64,000 bases of DNA, from contig OX387603.1 in NCBI GenBank assembly GCA_947568835.1, positions 1,786,201-1,850,200 of the forward strand, written 5' to 3'. The stretch comes from Protonemura montana (lineage: Eukaryota; Arthropoda; Insecta; Plecoptera; Nemouridae). Positions 52,480 through 64,000 of the stretch are shown here, piece by piece (position 1 is the stretch's first letter; the number at the start of each line of letters is the position of its first letter). The position numbers were made by a program, and so were the translations under genes. Under the pieces are notes generated by a model. That model did not search any database. It was not told the origin of the DNA and worked only from the letters and a program-made list of their open reading frames with translations.

Positions 52480-53380
52480 CCATGCCCTATCCAGGTCATA
52501 AGAGATCATCTGGCTGGATCCTATGCCCTATCCAGGTCATATGAGATCAGCTGGATGGATCCTATGCTCTATCTAGGTTATTTGAGATCAGCTGGCTGGA
52601 TCCTATGCTCTATCCAGGTTATTTGAGATCAGCTGGCTGAATTCTATGCTCTATCCAGGTTATTTGAGATCAGCTGGCTGGATCCTATGCTCTATCCAGG
52701 TTATTTGAGATCAGCTGGCTGGATCCTATGCTCTATCCAGTTTATTTGAGATCAGCTGGCTGGATCCTATGCTCTATCCAGGTTATTTGAGATCAGCTGG
52801 CTGGATCCTATGCTCTATCCAGGTTATTTGAGATCAGCTGGCTGGATCCTATGCTCTATCCAGGTTATCTGAGATCAGCTGGCTGGATCCTATGCTCTAT
52901 CCAGGTTATTTGAGATCAGCTGGCTGGATCCTATGCTCTATCCAGGTTATTTGAGATCAGCTGGCGGGATCCTATGCTCTATCCAGTTTATTTGAGATCA
53001 GCTGGCTGGATCCTATGCTCTATCCAGGTTATTTGAGATCAGCTGGCTGGATCCTATGCTCTATCCAGGTTATTTGAGATCAGCTGGCTGGATCCTATGC
53101 TCTATCCAGGTTATTTGAGATCAGCTGGCTGGATCCTATGCTCTATCCAGGTTATTTGAGATCAGCTGGCTGGATCCTATGCTCTATCCAGGTTATTTAA
53201 GATCAGCTGGCTGGATCCTATGCCCTATCCAGGTCATAAGAGATCATCTGGCTGGATCCTATGCTCTATCCAGGTTATTTGAGATCAGCTGGCTGGATCC
53301 TATGCTCTATTCAGGTTATTTGAGATCAGCTGGCTGGATCATATGCTCTATCCATGTTATTTGAGATCAGCTGGCTGGAC
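52480..53380. repeat. 41-bp minisatellite, array 2 (inverted relative to array 1)
   Basis: About 22 copies of ggatcctatgctctatccag gttatttgagatcagctggc t. A diverged form (gccctatccaggtcataaga gatcatctg) occurs in the first units and again near 53220, so variant units have been moved within the array. Confidence 0.97.
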
Positions 53381-53854
53381 CCATTATCTATCGACAAGCC
53401 GCCACTGGATGAAATGTATCGCCACGATCTGAAGCGATTAGTTGAATGTCAAAGTGACTGAAACTCGACAATGTATTTACCGTGTACAGCTGAAAGCGAG
53501 CCGTACTTAGCAATTACACACGAGTCACGTGTGCTGATAAACAAGTCGAAGTACATACTACGTTGCGATTGCATCAATTACATCGATATCAATGAGTTAT
53601 CGAGCATCGCATTCTAGCATCGAGCGATCGTGCATTATTCAAGTGGCCGTTCTGAATAAAATATCGATCTTTTCAGCTGTCAAATCGAGCTATTTTAATT
53701 TGAAAATATTATGTAGTTTTATATTGAATTTATAAGCTGGCTGTTTAACTGTGTGGCAATAACTTCTGCACTTTTGAATTATTAAAGCTTTGTTTCATCT
53801 TAAGAAGTCAAAGTTGATCTCATGCGGAAGTAGAAGCTGGTTTGGAGGGTCTTA
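53381..53854. other. Unassigned sequence
   Basis: No gene seen; short palindromic cgatatcaatgagttatcga near 53583. Confidence 0.45.
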
Positions 53855-55018
53855 CCGAACTGTTTGATGTGTTGGAAACACCGGTTCTAGTGAGATCACC
53901 GAAGTTAAGCAACACTGCGCTGGGTCAGGTATTGGATGGGTGACCATCATACACATGACCAGTTCTGTTCGGGAGAGAGGTTGGAGGGATGAAAGTTAAG
54001 CAACACTGCGCTGAGTCAGGTATTGGATGGGTGACCATCATACACATGACCAGTTCTGTTCGGGGGAGAGGTTGGAGGGATGAAAGTTAAGCAACACTGC
54101 GCTGAGTCAGGTATTGGATGGGTGACCATCATACACATGACCAGTTCTGTTCGGGGGAGAGGTTGGAGGGATGAAAGTTAAGCAACACTGCGCTGAGTCA
54201 GGTATTGGATGGGTGACCATCATACACATGACCAGTTCTGTTCGGGAGAGAGGTTGGAGGGATGAAAGTTAAGCAACACTGCGCTGGGTCAGGTATTGGA
54301 TGGGTGACCATCATACACATGACCAGTTCTGTTCGGGTGAGAGGTTGGAGGGATGAAAGTTAAGCAACACTGCGCTGGGTCAGGTATTGAATGGGTGACC
54401 ATCATACACATGACCAGTTCTGTTCGGGTGAGAGGTTGGAGGGATGAAAGTTAAGCAACACTGCGCTGGGTCAGGTATTGGATGGGTGACCATTACACAC
54501 ATGACCAGTTCTGTTCGGGAGAGAGGTTGGAGGGATGAAAGTTAAGCAACACTGCGCTGGGTCAGGTATTGAATGGGTGACCATTATACACATGACCAGT
54601 TCTGTTCGGGAGAGAGGTTGGAGGGATGAAAGTTAAGCAACACTGCGCTGGGTCAGGTATTGAATGGGTGACCATTATACACATGACCAGTTCTGTTCGG
54701 GAGAGAGGTTGGAGGGATGAAAGTTAAGCAACACTGCGCTGAGTCAGGTATTTGATGGGTGACCATCATACACATGACCAGTTCTGTTCGGGAGAGAGGT
54801 TGGAGGGATGAAAGTTAGTACAGCAACTTCACTCGCCTTGCTTATCAACCTCTCCACAGCATGGATTTGTGAAGGAATCCTGCTGTTGGCGTTGTACCGT
54901 CCTTCGGAAGGGACGTTAAGCCGGTGGTCCCCTTGGTGCTCTTCGACAGAAGTAGGCTACGTGCCGGCACCGGGTTCCCCCTACTGCCTTCTAAGCTAGG
55001 TTAGGTTCAATAACATCC
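53855..55018 (+). mobile_element. 5S-derived SINE with about 10 segments and full tail
   Basis: Head accgaactgtttgatgtgtt, aaacaccggttctagtgaga; ten 91-bp segments with variant runs (gggggagag in two neighbours, cattatacac in two neighbours), then the tail, which runs into the 15-bp array at 55022. Confidence 0.9.
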
Positions 55019-55021
55019 ACT

Positions 55022-55216
55022 CATGGTCGTGGTTTGGAGGGTCGTGGTTTGGAGGGTCGTGGTTTGGAGGGTCGTGGTTTGGAGGGTCATGGTTTGGAGG
55101 GTCGTGGTTTGGAGGGTCATGGTTTGGAGGGTCATGGTTTGGAGGGTCATGGTTTGGAGGGTCGTGGTTTGGAGGGTCGTGGTTTGGAGGGTCGTGGTTT
55201 GGAGGGTCATGGTTTG
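55022..55216. repeat. 15-bp tandem repeat
   Basis: Thirteen copies of ggtcgtggtttggag / ggtcatggtttggag, abutting the SINE 3' region at catccactcatgg. Confidence 0.95.
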
Positions 55217-56364
55217 ATATGTTCGGAGGTTTGGAGGTTTATAAAGATGGTTATAAGGACTTTCATATTCACGTTGCTACGGCCGAGCACTCGTTGTGCC
55301 AGTAGCGACTGCAAAATGCTGAATAAAATCCAACTTTCCTCGAGAGTTAATAAAATTTAATTGTATAAAAAGTTGCCCCCCATCAATTGAACAGGTGGCT
55401 CCGGTACATGCGGTAATTCATTTCTGACATGACGCGTTTATCATCAATGAGCATAAACATGGTTAGCGTAGAAAGAAATTTACACTTTTACAAACCATGG
55501 TTTTTATTACAAACTAAATGACAATTAATATTCTCAACTGATGTCTGTGACTTCTTCAAAGATGAAAGCTGTTTTATTTTTTTATGAAATTAAGCATCCT
55601 GGATGAAGACACGGGCATCAGCTACGAAACGGTGGGAAAAAAAGTCGCATTCAAAAACCTAGTTTTTTAACATTTTTTTTCTTCAAAACTAGCGCCGAGG
55701 TCAGAGATATTAAACGTAGATAGGAAAAAATAAAAATTTTGAGTTTCCCACTTCCCTTCCCACCCTAATATCATCATCCCGACCAGTACAAGATTAAAAT
55801 ATTAGTTTCCGTTCACTTCCGGTACACAAAGCTGTATTTCTTATCGAAAAAATACCGTTATCTTCAAATTAGCTTGAATATTGACAGTAAAGATGCAATC
55901 GTATGCCACACCGAGGTGAGATCGTTGCCGCCATTTTGTTCATCTCAACACAGCCTCTTCCTGGACAGAACAAGCTTGTGAAACGCCCCTCCCTTCACAA
56001 TCAAGTGAGCTGAACTGCACTAACATATGATACCCTATATATATATGACTTTCATGTGGCACGACTGCCGAGATTACCTCTGTAATCACATGCTAATTGC
56101 ACAGAGTAAGTAAACGTGTACAAATTAAACGTAAATTGTTACTCAGTTGGTAATGATTCTATCTTTGTCGCCCTCAGGTGTTGAGCGTGTCGAGTTATTA
56201 CTGTAATTAACTTGCCGTGAAGTGAAGTCGCTTTTATAGCGACTTTATGAGCCACTCTAGGCTTGTCTGGCCGCTTACCAACTCTTAGAGAGGAAAAACA
56301 AGCTGATGGATGGTTACAGTCTCACCACCAGCTCCCTTCTAGGCTAGGATATGCCAATAGACCA
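55217..56364. other. Unassigned sequence
   Basis: No gene recognised. A stretch at 55590-55680 (tcctggatgaagacacgggc ... ctacgaaacggtgggaaaaa) resembles the family A repeat distantly. A tatatatat run is at about 56037-56047. Confidence 0.4.
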
Positions 56365-57984
56365 GTTCTTGGTGCTGTTGGACAGGAGCAGCCAACACAG
56401 TGTGTCAAAGTGACAAGGCTAAGCGGTGACCGGTCCTTGGTGCTGCTGGACAGGAGCAGCCAACACAGTGTGTCAAAATGACAAGGCTAAGCGGTGGCCG
56501 GTCCTTGGTGTTGTTGAACAGGAGCAGCCAACACAGTGTGTCAAAGTGACAAGGCTAAGTGGTGGCCGGTCCTTGGTGCTGTTGGACCGGAGCAGCCAAC
56601 ACAGTGTGTCAAAGTGACAAGGCTAAGCGGTGGCCGGTCCTTGGTGCTGTTGGACAGGAGCAGACAACACAGTGTATCAAAGTGACAAGGCTAAGCGGTG
56701 GCCGGTCCTTGGTGTTGTTGGACAGGAGCAGCCAACACAGTGTGTCAAAGTGACAAGGCTAAGCGGTGGCTGGTCCTTGGTGTTGTTGGACAGGAGCAGC
56801 CAACACAGTGTGTCAAAGTGACAAGGCTAAGCGGTGGCCGGTCCTTGGTGTTGTTGGACAGGAGCAGCCAACACAGTGTGTCAAAGTGACAAGGCTAAGC
56901 GGTGGCTGGTCCTTGGTGCTGTTGGACAGGAGTAGCCAACACAGTGTGTCAAAGTGACAAGGCTAAGCGGTGGCTGGTCCTTGGTGCTGTTGGACAGGAG
57001 CAGCCAACACAGTGTGTTAAAGTGACAAGGCTAAGCGGTGGCCGGTCCTTGGTGCTGTCGGACAGGAGCAGCCAACACAGTGTGTCAAAGTGACAAGGCT
57101 AAGCGGTGGCCGGTCCTTGGTGCTCTAGGACAGGAGCAGCTAACACAGTGTGTCAAAGTGACAAGGCTAAGTGGTGGCCGGTCCTTGGTGCTGTTGGACA
57201 GGAGCAGCCAACACAGTGTGTCAAAGTGACAAGGCTAAGTGGTGGCCGGTCCTTGGTGCTGTTGGACAGGAGCAGCCAACACAGTGTGTCAAAGTGACAA
57301 GGCTAAGCGGTGGCTGGTCCTTGGTGCTGTTGGACAGGAGCAGCCAACACAGTGTGTCAAAGTGACAAGGCTAAGCGGTGGCCGGTGCTTGGTGCTGTTG
57401 GACAGGAGCAGCCAACACAGTGTGTCAAAGTGACAAGGCTAAGCGGTGGCCGGTGCTTGGTGCTGTTGGACAGGAGCAGCCAACACAGTGTGTCAAAGTG
57501 ACAAGGCTAAGTGGTGGCCGGTCCTTGGTGCTGTTGGACAGGAGCAGCCAACACAGTGTGTCAAAGTGACAAGGCTAAGCGGTGGCTGGTCCTTGGTGCT
57601 GTTGGACAGGAGCAGCCAACACAGTGTGTCAAAGTGACAAGGCTAAGCGGTGGCTGGTTCTTGGTGCTGTTGGACAGGAGCAGCCAACACAGTGTGTCAA
57701 AGTGACAAGGCTAAGCGGTGGCCAGTCCTTGGTGCTGTTGGACAGGAGCAGCCAACACAGTGTGTCAAAGTGACAAGGCTAAGCGGTGGCCGGTCCTTGG
57801 TGCTGTTGGACAGGAGCAGCTAACACAGTGTGTCAAAGTGACAAGGCTAAGCGGTGGCCGGTGCTTGGTGCTGTTGGACAGGAGCAGCCAACACAGTGTG
57901 TCAAAGTGACTAGGCTAAGCGGTGGCTGGTCCTTGGTGCTGTTGGACAGGAGCAGCCAACACAGTGTGTCAAAGTGACAAGGCT
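56365..57984. repeat. 68-bp minisatellite, array 2 (inverted relative to array 1)
   Basis: About 24 copies of ggtccttggtgctgttggac aggagcagccaacacagtgt gtcaaagtgacaaggctaag cggtggcc. Variants (ggtgctt, tggctgg, aagtgg) occur in small runs. Confidence 0.97.
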
Positions 57985-60474
57985 ATTACGGAATAGTGGT
58001 ACAGAGGTACAGAGGGAAGAGGATATCAAAATGAAGTCATCCTTCATCTTCCCGTGTTTACCCCTATCACTGACGCAGTGTGTGGTCGAATGCGTCGGTA
58101 ACCGCGCTGTTCAGTCCGCTTCTTGTTAAGTTTCTATAAATAGTTTGTTGTTGTGGAGGATTACACTTCGGATGGGTGTTGCGTTGTGCAGGAAACGTCA
58201 CCAGGAGCTTGTAACTGCGACTGGCCCGAGTACGGAGGCGACTCACTCGATGGTAATGTGATTACCAAGTCATGCTCGGGGATAAAAAGCGTAATGACAA
58301 TTCTTGGGCGAGTGTTGTTGTGCGTTTTGTTGATCGCTTTCTCAAGTAATTAATAATGCAAGATGATTGATTGCGTTGGGCGTGGCAAAACAACTAATTA
58401 ATGTGTCACTGTGTTTTGTTTAAATTCGAGCTTTAGTTGACCTGGAAATATGATATTCATAAAAATAAAATGAATCGTGTTCAAATGCTAATAAGAATAA
58501 TTGTTTTATTTAGGAAGTTTATTCTAGTTTTGTTTGGTTCTGGAAATCAATATAATGCCACTCATGATGGGATTTTTCCATGGATTTCACAAATGATTAG
58601 CAATAATGAATAACATTTGAATGTTGGTCATTTGTTCAAAGTGATTTGATGGATTGGGCAAAATCACTATTAAATTCCACGTGGGTTTCAAATCGTCCGA
58701 TACAATCTCAAGTGTAATCTATTGTATTATTGTGTTTAACGACGCACTGTTTTGACAACGAGCCCTGTGGGATGGGTCTGATAGAATGTGTATGATCAAC
58801 ATATCCCTGATAAGGCTGTTGAAAAATAAGTCAATGTTTGGCAATGTCTGCTTCGAACGAAGCCTTGCAATGAGGAGCACTGTTTATAAAAGAAATGAAA
58901 AACCGCTTCAGCAATTCGAGGTACTCAACCAATAAACTTACCCGATAAATAAGTAATAATATTTTTCTTTTCATAAATTTCCCAGAAGACCGGCGTAAAA
59001 ACCAATAAAAAGTGTAATCATTTTGTTTGGCAAACACAGATTGTCAAAGGTTGAGATAACAAATGAATTTTCCTCTTGAAGAAATCTCCTTGATTGGTAA
59101 TAAATCGACGCATAAGCTGAGAGAAGTTGAAGCACAAAAGATATTTCTAAAAGCAACCGCAAGGAAAGTCTGTGGAATTTTACACGATGACCGATCTAAT
59201 GGTTCTAGACTTTAGTTTAGCTTGGATATAAGCACACAACCCACCATTGTACTCGAACATTCACTGACAAAATCAACGTCACAATCAACGTCACATTTGT
59301 GACGAATTCGATCGTATGACAGTCACAGATTTAATGACGTCAATACAAGAATGTCAGGACCACATCGATCTCTATGCAGTGAAGAGGATGGAGCGACCAC
59401 CATGGTACCTTCATGGTACCCGACCAAACATGAATCTGTACATTATAACAAACCTATACACACTATAACGTCTTATAATATCTTTAAATAAATATCAATC
59501 GATGGTATTTTGAAGTAAATATGGCTTAAAAATCAGTACAAAATACAAGAAATAAAGAAACTACATAACCTAGTTTTGAACAAGCCAGCGACCCGGCATC
59601 GAAGCCAGGCCGCGGGATGGTTCATGGGTAGACACAGATCTATGGTTAGGTATTGTCATAGGTAAGAGATTTCTGCGGCGTTGAATCATAAATATTAACA
59701 TTAATTTTATCAATGGATTCATAGAATATCATGATGTCACTTATAAAGAAATGATTAGAAAATGTGCGGTTGTGTGACTTGATTATATTGATATCTATTT
59801 ATAAGTTCACGCAACATTTTTTATTAAATTACATAAATAAATCAAATGTCCTGTCCAATACCGATAGCGGTTGAAAGAATACTGCGATCGAAAGATTGAA
59901 TTCAACGAACCTGCGGTAGTTTCCGATTTCCTAATCAATCGCACTCAACATTCCCATGATTCTTACAAGATTAGAACAATGACACACTTTAGATAATATT
60001 TTAAGTTTAAGAATCATCGACTTTATGTAAACCAGACTCTTCCATGAAGGTAATGTTGCAAAGAAACATTGTATTCAGTACTATACACCGTTTATTCTTG
60101 TTCAGAAGAAAAAACTGACGTTTAAAGTATTTTTAACCCCCAATCGTCGCCAAACTCCAACAGCAAAATGTGTAACGACAGTAAAACGCTTGTCCCATAT
60201 TATGGTCATTTGATATGATCTGGCGGTAGAATCAAGTTTTCAGTCCATCGACTTCGATCGTTGAAATCCCAGCTGAAAGACCACAGAACCGAAGCTTTGT
60301 CTGTGAAGAAGATCCTCGAAGTGCATTCCAAGCTTGTCGATACCAACTTAAGCTAGACAATAGGCGATCAATCAAATTTATAACAGAACTACAATCGCAT
60401 CTTAACATGTTATTTCTGGTAGACGAGAATGATTTACAAATATATATATGAAGATAAATAAAAGATATGGCAAG
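57985..60474. other. Mostly unassigned AT-rich sequence
   Basis: A GC-rich patch at 58192-58252 is open on both strands: plus TSPGACNCDWPEYGGDSLDG between GTGCAG| and G|GTAATG, minus PSSESPPYSGQSQLQAPGDV. I cannot decide whether either is an exon. A 5S-SINE 3' scrap, minus orientation, is at 58731-58806 (gtgtttaacgacgcactgtt). Nothing else is recognisable. Confidence 0.4.
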
Positions 60475-61556
60475 GTCTTACACCTGGGACCTCTCGAATG
60501 CAAGGCAGACATGGCGCTCTCACTACCAGGATAGCCGGCCGCCAGGATCGAACCAGGGACCTCTCGAATGCAAGGCAGACAAGGCGCTCTCACTACTAGG
60601 ATCGAACCTGGGACCCCCTGAATGCAAGGCAGACATGGCGCTCTCACTACCAGGATAGCCGGCCACCAGGATCGAACCAGGGACCCTCTGAATGCAAGGC
60701 AGACATGGCGCTCTCACTACCAGGATAGCCGGCCACCAGGATCGAACCTGGGACCCCCTGAATGCAAGACAGACATGGCGCTCTCACTACCAGGATAGCC
60801 GGCCACCAGGATCGAACCTGGGACCTCGCGAATGCAAGGCAGACATGGCGCTCTCACTACCAGGATAGCCGGCCACCAGGATCGAACCTGGGACCTCTCG
60901 AATGCAAGGCAGACATGGCGCTCTCACTACCAGGATAGCCGGCCACCAGGATCAAACCAGGGACCTCTCGAATGCAAGGCAGACATGGCGCTTTCACTAC
61001 CAGGATAGCCGGCCACCAGGATCTAACCTGGGACCTTCCGAATGCAAGGCAGACATGGCGCTCTCACTACCAGGATAGCCGGCGACCAGGATCGAACCAG
61101 GGACCTCCCGAATGCAAGGCAGACATGGCGCTCTCACTACCAGGATAGCCGGCCACCAGGATCGAACATGGGACCTCTCGAATGCAAGGCAGACATGGCG
61201 CTTTCACTACCAGGATAGCCGGCCACCAGGATCGAACCTGGGACCTTCCGAATGCAAGGCAGACATGGCGCTCTCACTACCAGGATAGCCGGCGACCAGG
61301 ATCGAACCAGGGACCTCCCGAATGCAAGGCAGACATGGCGCTCTCACTACCAGGATAGCCGGCCACCAGGATCGAACATGGGACCTCTCGAATGCAAGGC
61401 AGACATGGCGCTCTCACTACCAGGATAGCCGGCCACCATGATCGAACCAGGGACCTCCCGAATGCAAGGCAGACATGGCGCTCTCACTACCAGGATAGCC
61501 GGCCACCATGATGGAACCAGGGACCTCCCGAATGCAAGGCAGACATGGCGCTCACA
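60475..61556 (-). repeat. 70-bp tandem array of a tRNA-Ala-like unit
   Basis: About 15 units, most exactly 70 bp; the second unit lacks 16 bp. On the minus strand each carries a B box GGTTCGATCC, an A-box-like CTATCCTGGTAGTGAGAGC and an anticodon-loop-like TTGCATT (TGC, Ala). GCCGGC occurs at both ends of a unit and is self-complementary, so it can close an acceptor-like stem. The anticodon and T stems do not pair well, so these are tRNA-derived repeats rather than genes. Neighbouring pairs share variants in two-unit blocks (gacctcccg / catgggacctctcg), as in 61081-61400. Confidence 0.85.
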
Positions 61557-62400
61557 TGGCAATACAAACAAGCACAGAAAAAAATGTAATTATTTCTTCA
61601 GTTACATGACTTAAAGCTTTGTTTTGGCGGATTCGTATTAGCAAACTATTTTAATTGTTTCTGTTTGTGTAAACGACACCCGTCGTTAAGTTTAGCCGAC
61701 AACGCAGATTGTACCAAACTGCGTTACTGATATATACCATGGGACAGTCCAGCTCTGTCATCGGTTTTAATGCTAGACCAACAAAACCCACTGAAAAAGA
61801 AAGATATCCCATAAGGTATCGCCGCGGTTTAGGAAGAGACGTAACACTTAAGTAATTTATCAAAAAAGGAGCTAAATACTCATCGATTTAGTCATCTCAC
61901 GTACCGCAAGCAATCGCTGGAGGCGCTACTCTGGACCCCCTCTGTACTTAATGAGATGCAATATGAGTAACCCGAGCGTGCGTAGGTGCAAGTGAGATCG
62001 AGTGTAGAGTGGAAGGGGGAGGGGACGTACGGTAAGGATCACCCATATGTGTAAATATAAGATGCATCTCTGAAGGCGCCGGCCAGTTGTGTTTGAGACT
62101 TGGCACGGGAAGGACGTGTGCCATATGGTAAAGTTTGACGGTATTTTGACAGCAACTGCGAGCTGGAATACGGTGACGGTGTTTTGAGAGGTTTCAGAAA
62201 CAGGTTAGTGACCAGATAGTGTATTTTCAGAGATTAGAGAAGTTCGACCGCAGGGGTTTTTTGGGTAAATTTGGGAAAAGATTGTCAGGTATAAAGAAAT
62301 ATATATTTAAAAACGGGTTCTGAATGGTAAGTAACAGATGATTACATTTTTTCTGATATTTTTTAACTTGTAAATGTGAAATAATGCATGGCAATTATAC
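61557..62400. other. Unassigned sequence with a possible plus-strand promoter
   Basis: TATAA at 62056-62060 and a CAGTTG initiator-like sequence about 28 bp downstream (62084-62089), then CAG|GTTAGTG near 62200, which could be a first-exon donor. No downstream coding exon is seen in the window. Confidence 0.3.
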
Positions 62401-62423
62401 GATACCAAAAGTTAGTAATAATA

Positions 62424-62582
62424 TATTGTCAGGACTGCTTTTACCCTTGATAAAGTAACAGGTACAAGTTACGAAACGTTGGGAAATTCAGTTGTTCTTC
62501 ACTTAGCATTGAAAACCCAGTTGAAATAGTTTTTGTTAAAACTAGTGCTAAGTTTACATCAAGTAGGCATGAGTCTGGAAAC
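62424..62582. mobile_element. Family A repeat, single-arm copy
   Basis: tgtcaggactgcttttaccc, ttgataaagtaacaggtaca ... ctaagtttacatcaagtagg catgagtct. Only the right arm remains. Confidence 0.75.
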
Positions 62583-63155
62583 GTAATATATCCTCCAAGT
62601 AAACCAAGGGGTTCTAAAACTCAGGGATGAAAGCGATAATGTTTCTCTGGATTATTTGATATTTATATGCGATATTTTATTTATCTCTCCCGTCAGCCAG
62701 TTCTAAAAAACCAGACATAGAAAGAACAAAACAAATTTACCGCGAAAAAACATCTTTATCAGTTTTAAGCAAAAGGTAATTTGATTTCTATGCTGAATGT
62801 AATTGATAAAATAAATGACTGTCATGCGAATAAGACGGGTTTAAATAATAACTCTAGCTTCAACAATGCTACTCCTGTAGCTTGAAAGTAATTTACTGAA
62901 AAATACTTCCTGGATCGCCCTGAAGATCTGGAATAAGTTTGACAATTCATTGAGATCCCAAAACTTGTCTGGAATACCAACAAAATGATCTCAAATGCAG
63001 TGACTTTTTCACGCTTACTTTTGTTTTCAATTGTGGCACTCGCGACACAAGGAAAGCAATCAAAAATTGAAAAAATTGCAACAAATTTGCTGATATTTTT
63101 AGTAAAGTAAATACCTAGTTTTATTCACATTTCTAATAAGTGTTTAGCCATCTAG
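62583..63155. other. Unassigned AT-rich sequence
   Basis: Nothing recognised. Confidence 0.5.
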
Positions 63156-63858
63156 GAGGTTGGAGGGATGAAAGTTAAGCAACACTGCGCTGGGTCAGGT
63201 ATTGGATGAGTGACCATCATACACATGACCAGTTCTGTTCGGGAGAGAGGTTGGAGGGATGAAAGTTAAGCAACACTGCGCTGGGTCAGGTATTGGATGG
63301 GTGACCATCATACGTATGACCAGTTCTGTTCGGGAGAGAGGTTGGAGGGATGAAAGTTAAGCAACACTGTGCTGGGTAAGGTATTGGATGGGTGACTATC
63401 ATACACATGACCAGTTCTGTTCGGGAGAGAGGTTGGAGGGATGAAAGTTAGGCAACACTGCGCTGGGTCAGGTATTGGATGGGTGACCATCATACACATG
63501 ACCAGTTCTGTTCGGGAGAGAGGTTGGAGGGATGAAAGTTCATCAACACTGTGCTGGGTCAGGTATTGGATGGGTGACCATCATACACATGACCAGTTCT
63601 GTTCGGGAGAGAGGTTGGAGGGATGAAAGTTAAGCAACACTGCGCTGGGTCAGGTATTGGATGGGTGATTATCATACACATTACCAGTTCTGTTCGGGAG
63701 AGAGGTTGGAGGGATGAAAGTTAAGCAACACTGCGCTGGGTCAGGTATTGTATGGGTGACCATCATACACATGACCAGTTCTGTTTGGGAGAGAGGTTGG
63801 AGGGATGAAAGTTAAGCAACACTGCGCTGGGTCAGGTATTGGATGGGTGAACATCATA
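63156..63858 (+). mobile_element. 5S-derived SINE segments, about 7-8, without head or tail
   Basis: Tandem 91-bp segments beginning mid-unit (ggaggttggagggatgaaag) and ending at gggtgaacatcata. Variants include gggtaagg, gttaggcaac and gttcatcaac in single segments. Confidence 0.88.
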
Positions 63859-64000
63859 TAGGAGTCACAGCTCTAGTGTTAAACGTCCTGCCATTGGGTT
63901 TACAGGTTTAGTCAGAGTCACGGCGCTAGTGTTTAACTTTCTTTGCGAAAATACTTTACCGACGGTTCTGTTTGTCGCCCAGAGATTGAGCCACCGTCGT

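Noticed and set aside
60475-61556. Cluster of functional tRNA-Ala genes
   Set aside because: Anticodon and T stems do not pair and there are no terminators between units.
63156-63858. Functional 5S rRNA gene cluster
   Set aside because: No segment has the full 5S length or its 5' and 3' pairing stem; only the internal promoter half is 5S-like and it is tied to a SINE tail elsewhere.
41869-64000. A TIMP gene nested in a synapsin intron, as known in flies and vertebrates
   Set aside because: No plus-strand exon with the N-terminal Cys-x-Cys and TIMP cysteine pattern was found in the visible introns; it may lie outside the window.

Overview
This is nuclear DNA from an animal, most probably an arthropod and perhaps an insect. 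The evidence is spliced genes with GT-AG introns, two intact eukaryotic tRNA genes, a (TTAGG)n tract (the arthropod telomere motif), and synapsin exons closest to invertebrate synapsins as I remember them. There are no operons, ribosome binding sites or prokaryotic genes. Species cannot be fixed from the sequence. Most long open frames in the window are shadows of tandem repeats whose period is a multiple of 3 or 5, not genes.

Four protein genes can be assembled from exons whose splice phases agree. (1) A minus-strand TBC1D30-like RabGAP gene: first four coding exons between 15376 and 9109; the TBC domain would lie further downstream and is not visible. (2) A complete minus-strand WD40-repeat gene: seven coding exons from 35260 to 26670, summing to exactly 1011 bp (336 aa). 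(3) A complete two-exon plus-strand gene (36297-36848) for a 105-aa protein of the 'piercer of microtubule wall' (PIERCE) type, divergent from gene 2 across a short intergenic region. (4) The last four exons of a minus-strand synapsin gene (49663-41651, 290 C-terminal residues); earlier exons lie upstream of the stretch I can resolve. There are also a tRNA-His gene (1712-1783, minus) and a tRNA-Asn gene (51051-51124, plus).

The remainder is mainly repeats. A 5S-rRNA-derived SINE occurs at about 14 places. Its 91-bp internal segment is tandemly amplified up to about 12 times. In one copy a 15-bp piece has expanded into an array of about 55 units. Other arrays have unit lengths of 72 bp (1-909), 5 bp GGCAT (6857-8394 and 51306-51776), 68 bp (9313-10415 and, inverted, 56365-57984), 41 bp (10898-11895 and, inverted, 52480-53380), 15/16 bp (19182-21089), 60 bp (26945-29541), 15 bp (55022-55216) and a tRNA-like 70 bp unit (60475-61556). 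Two foldback repeat families, two non-LTR retrotransposon 3' ends and a tRNA-containing insertion with perfect 14-bp target duplications complete the picture. Several arrays sit in introns within tens of bases of splice sites.

The genes are not an operon and have no evident joint pathway. The one suggestive pairing is the divergent PIERCE-like/WD40 pair, which could share a promoter.
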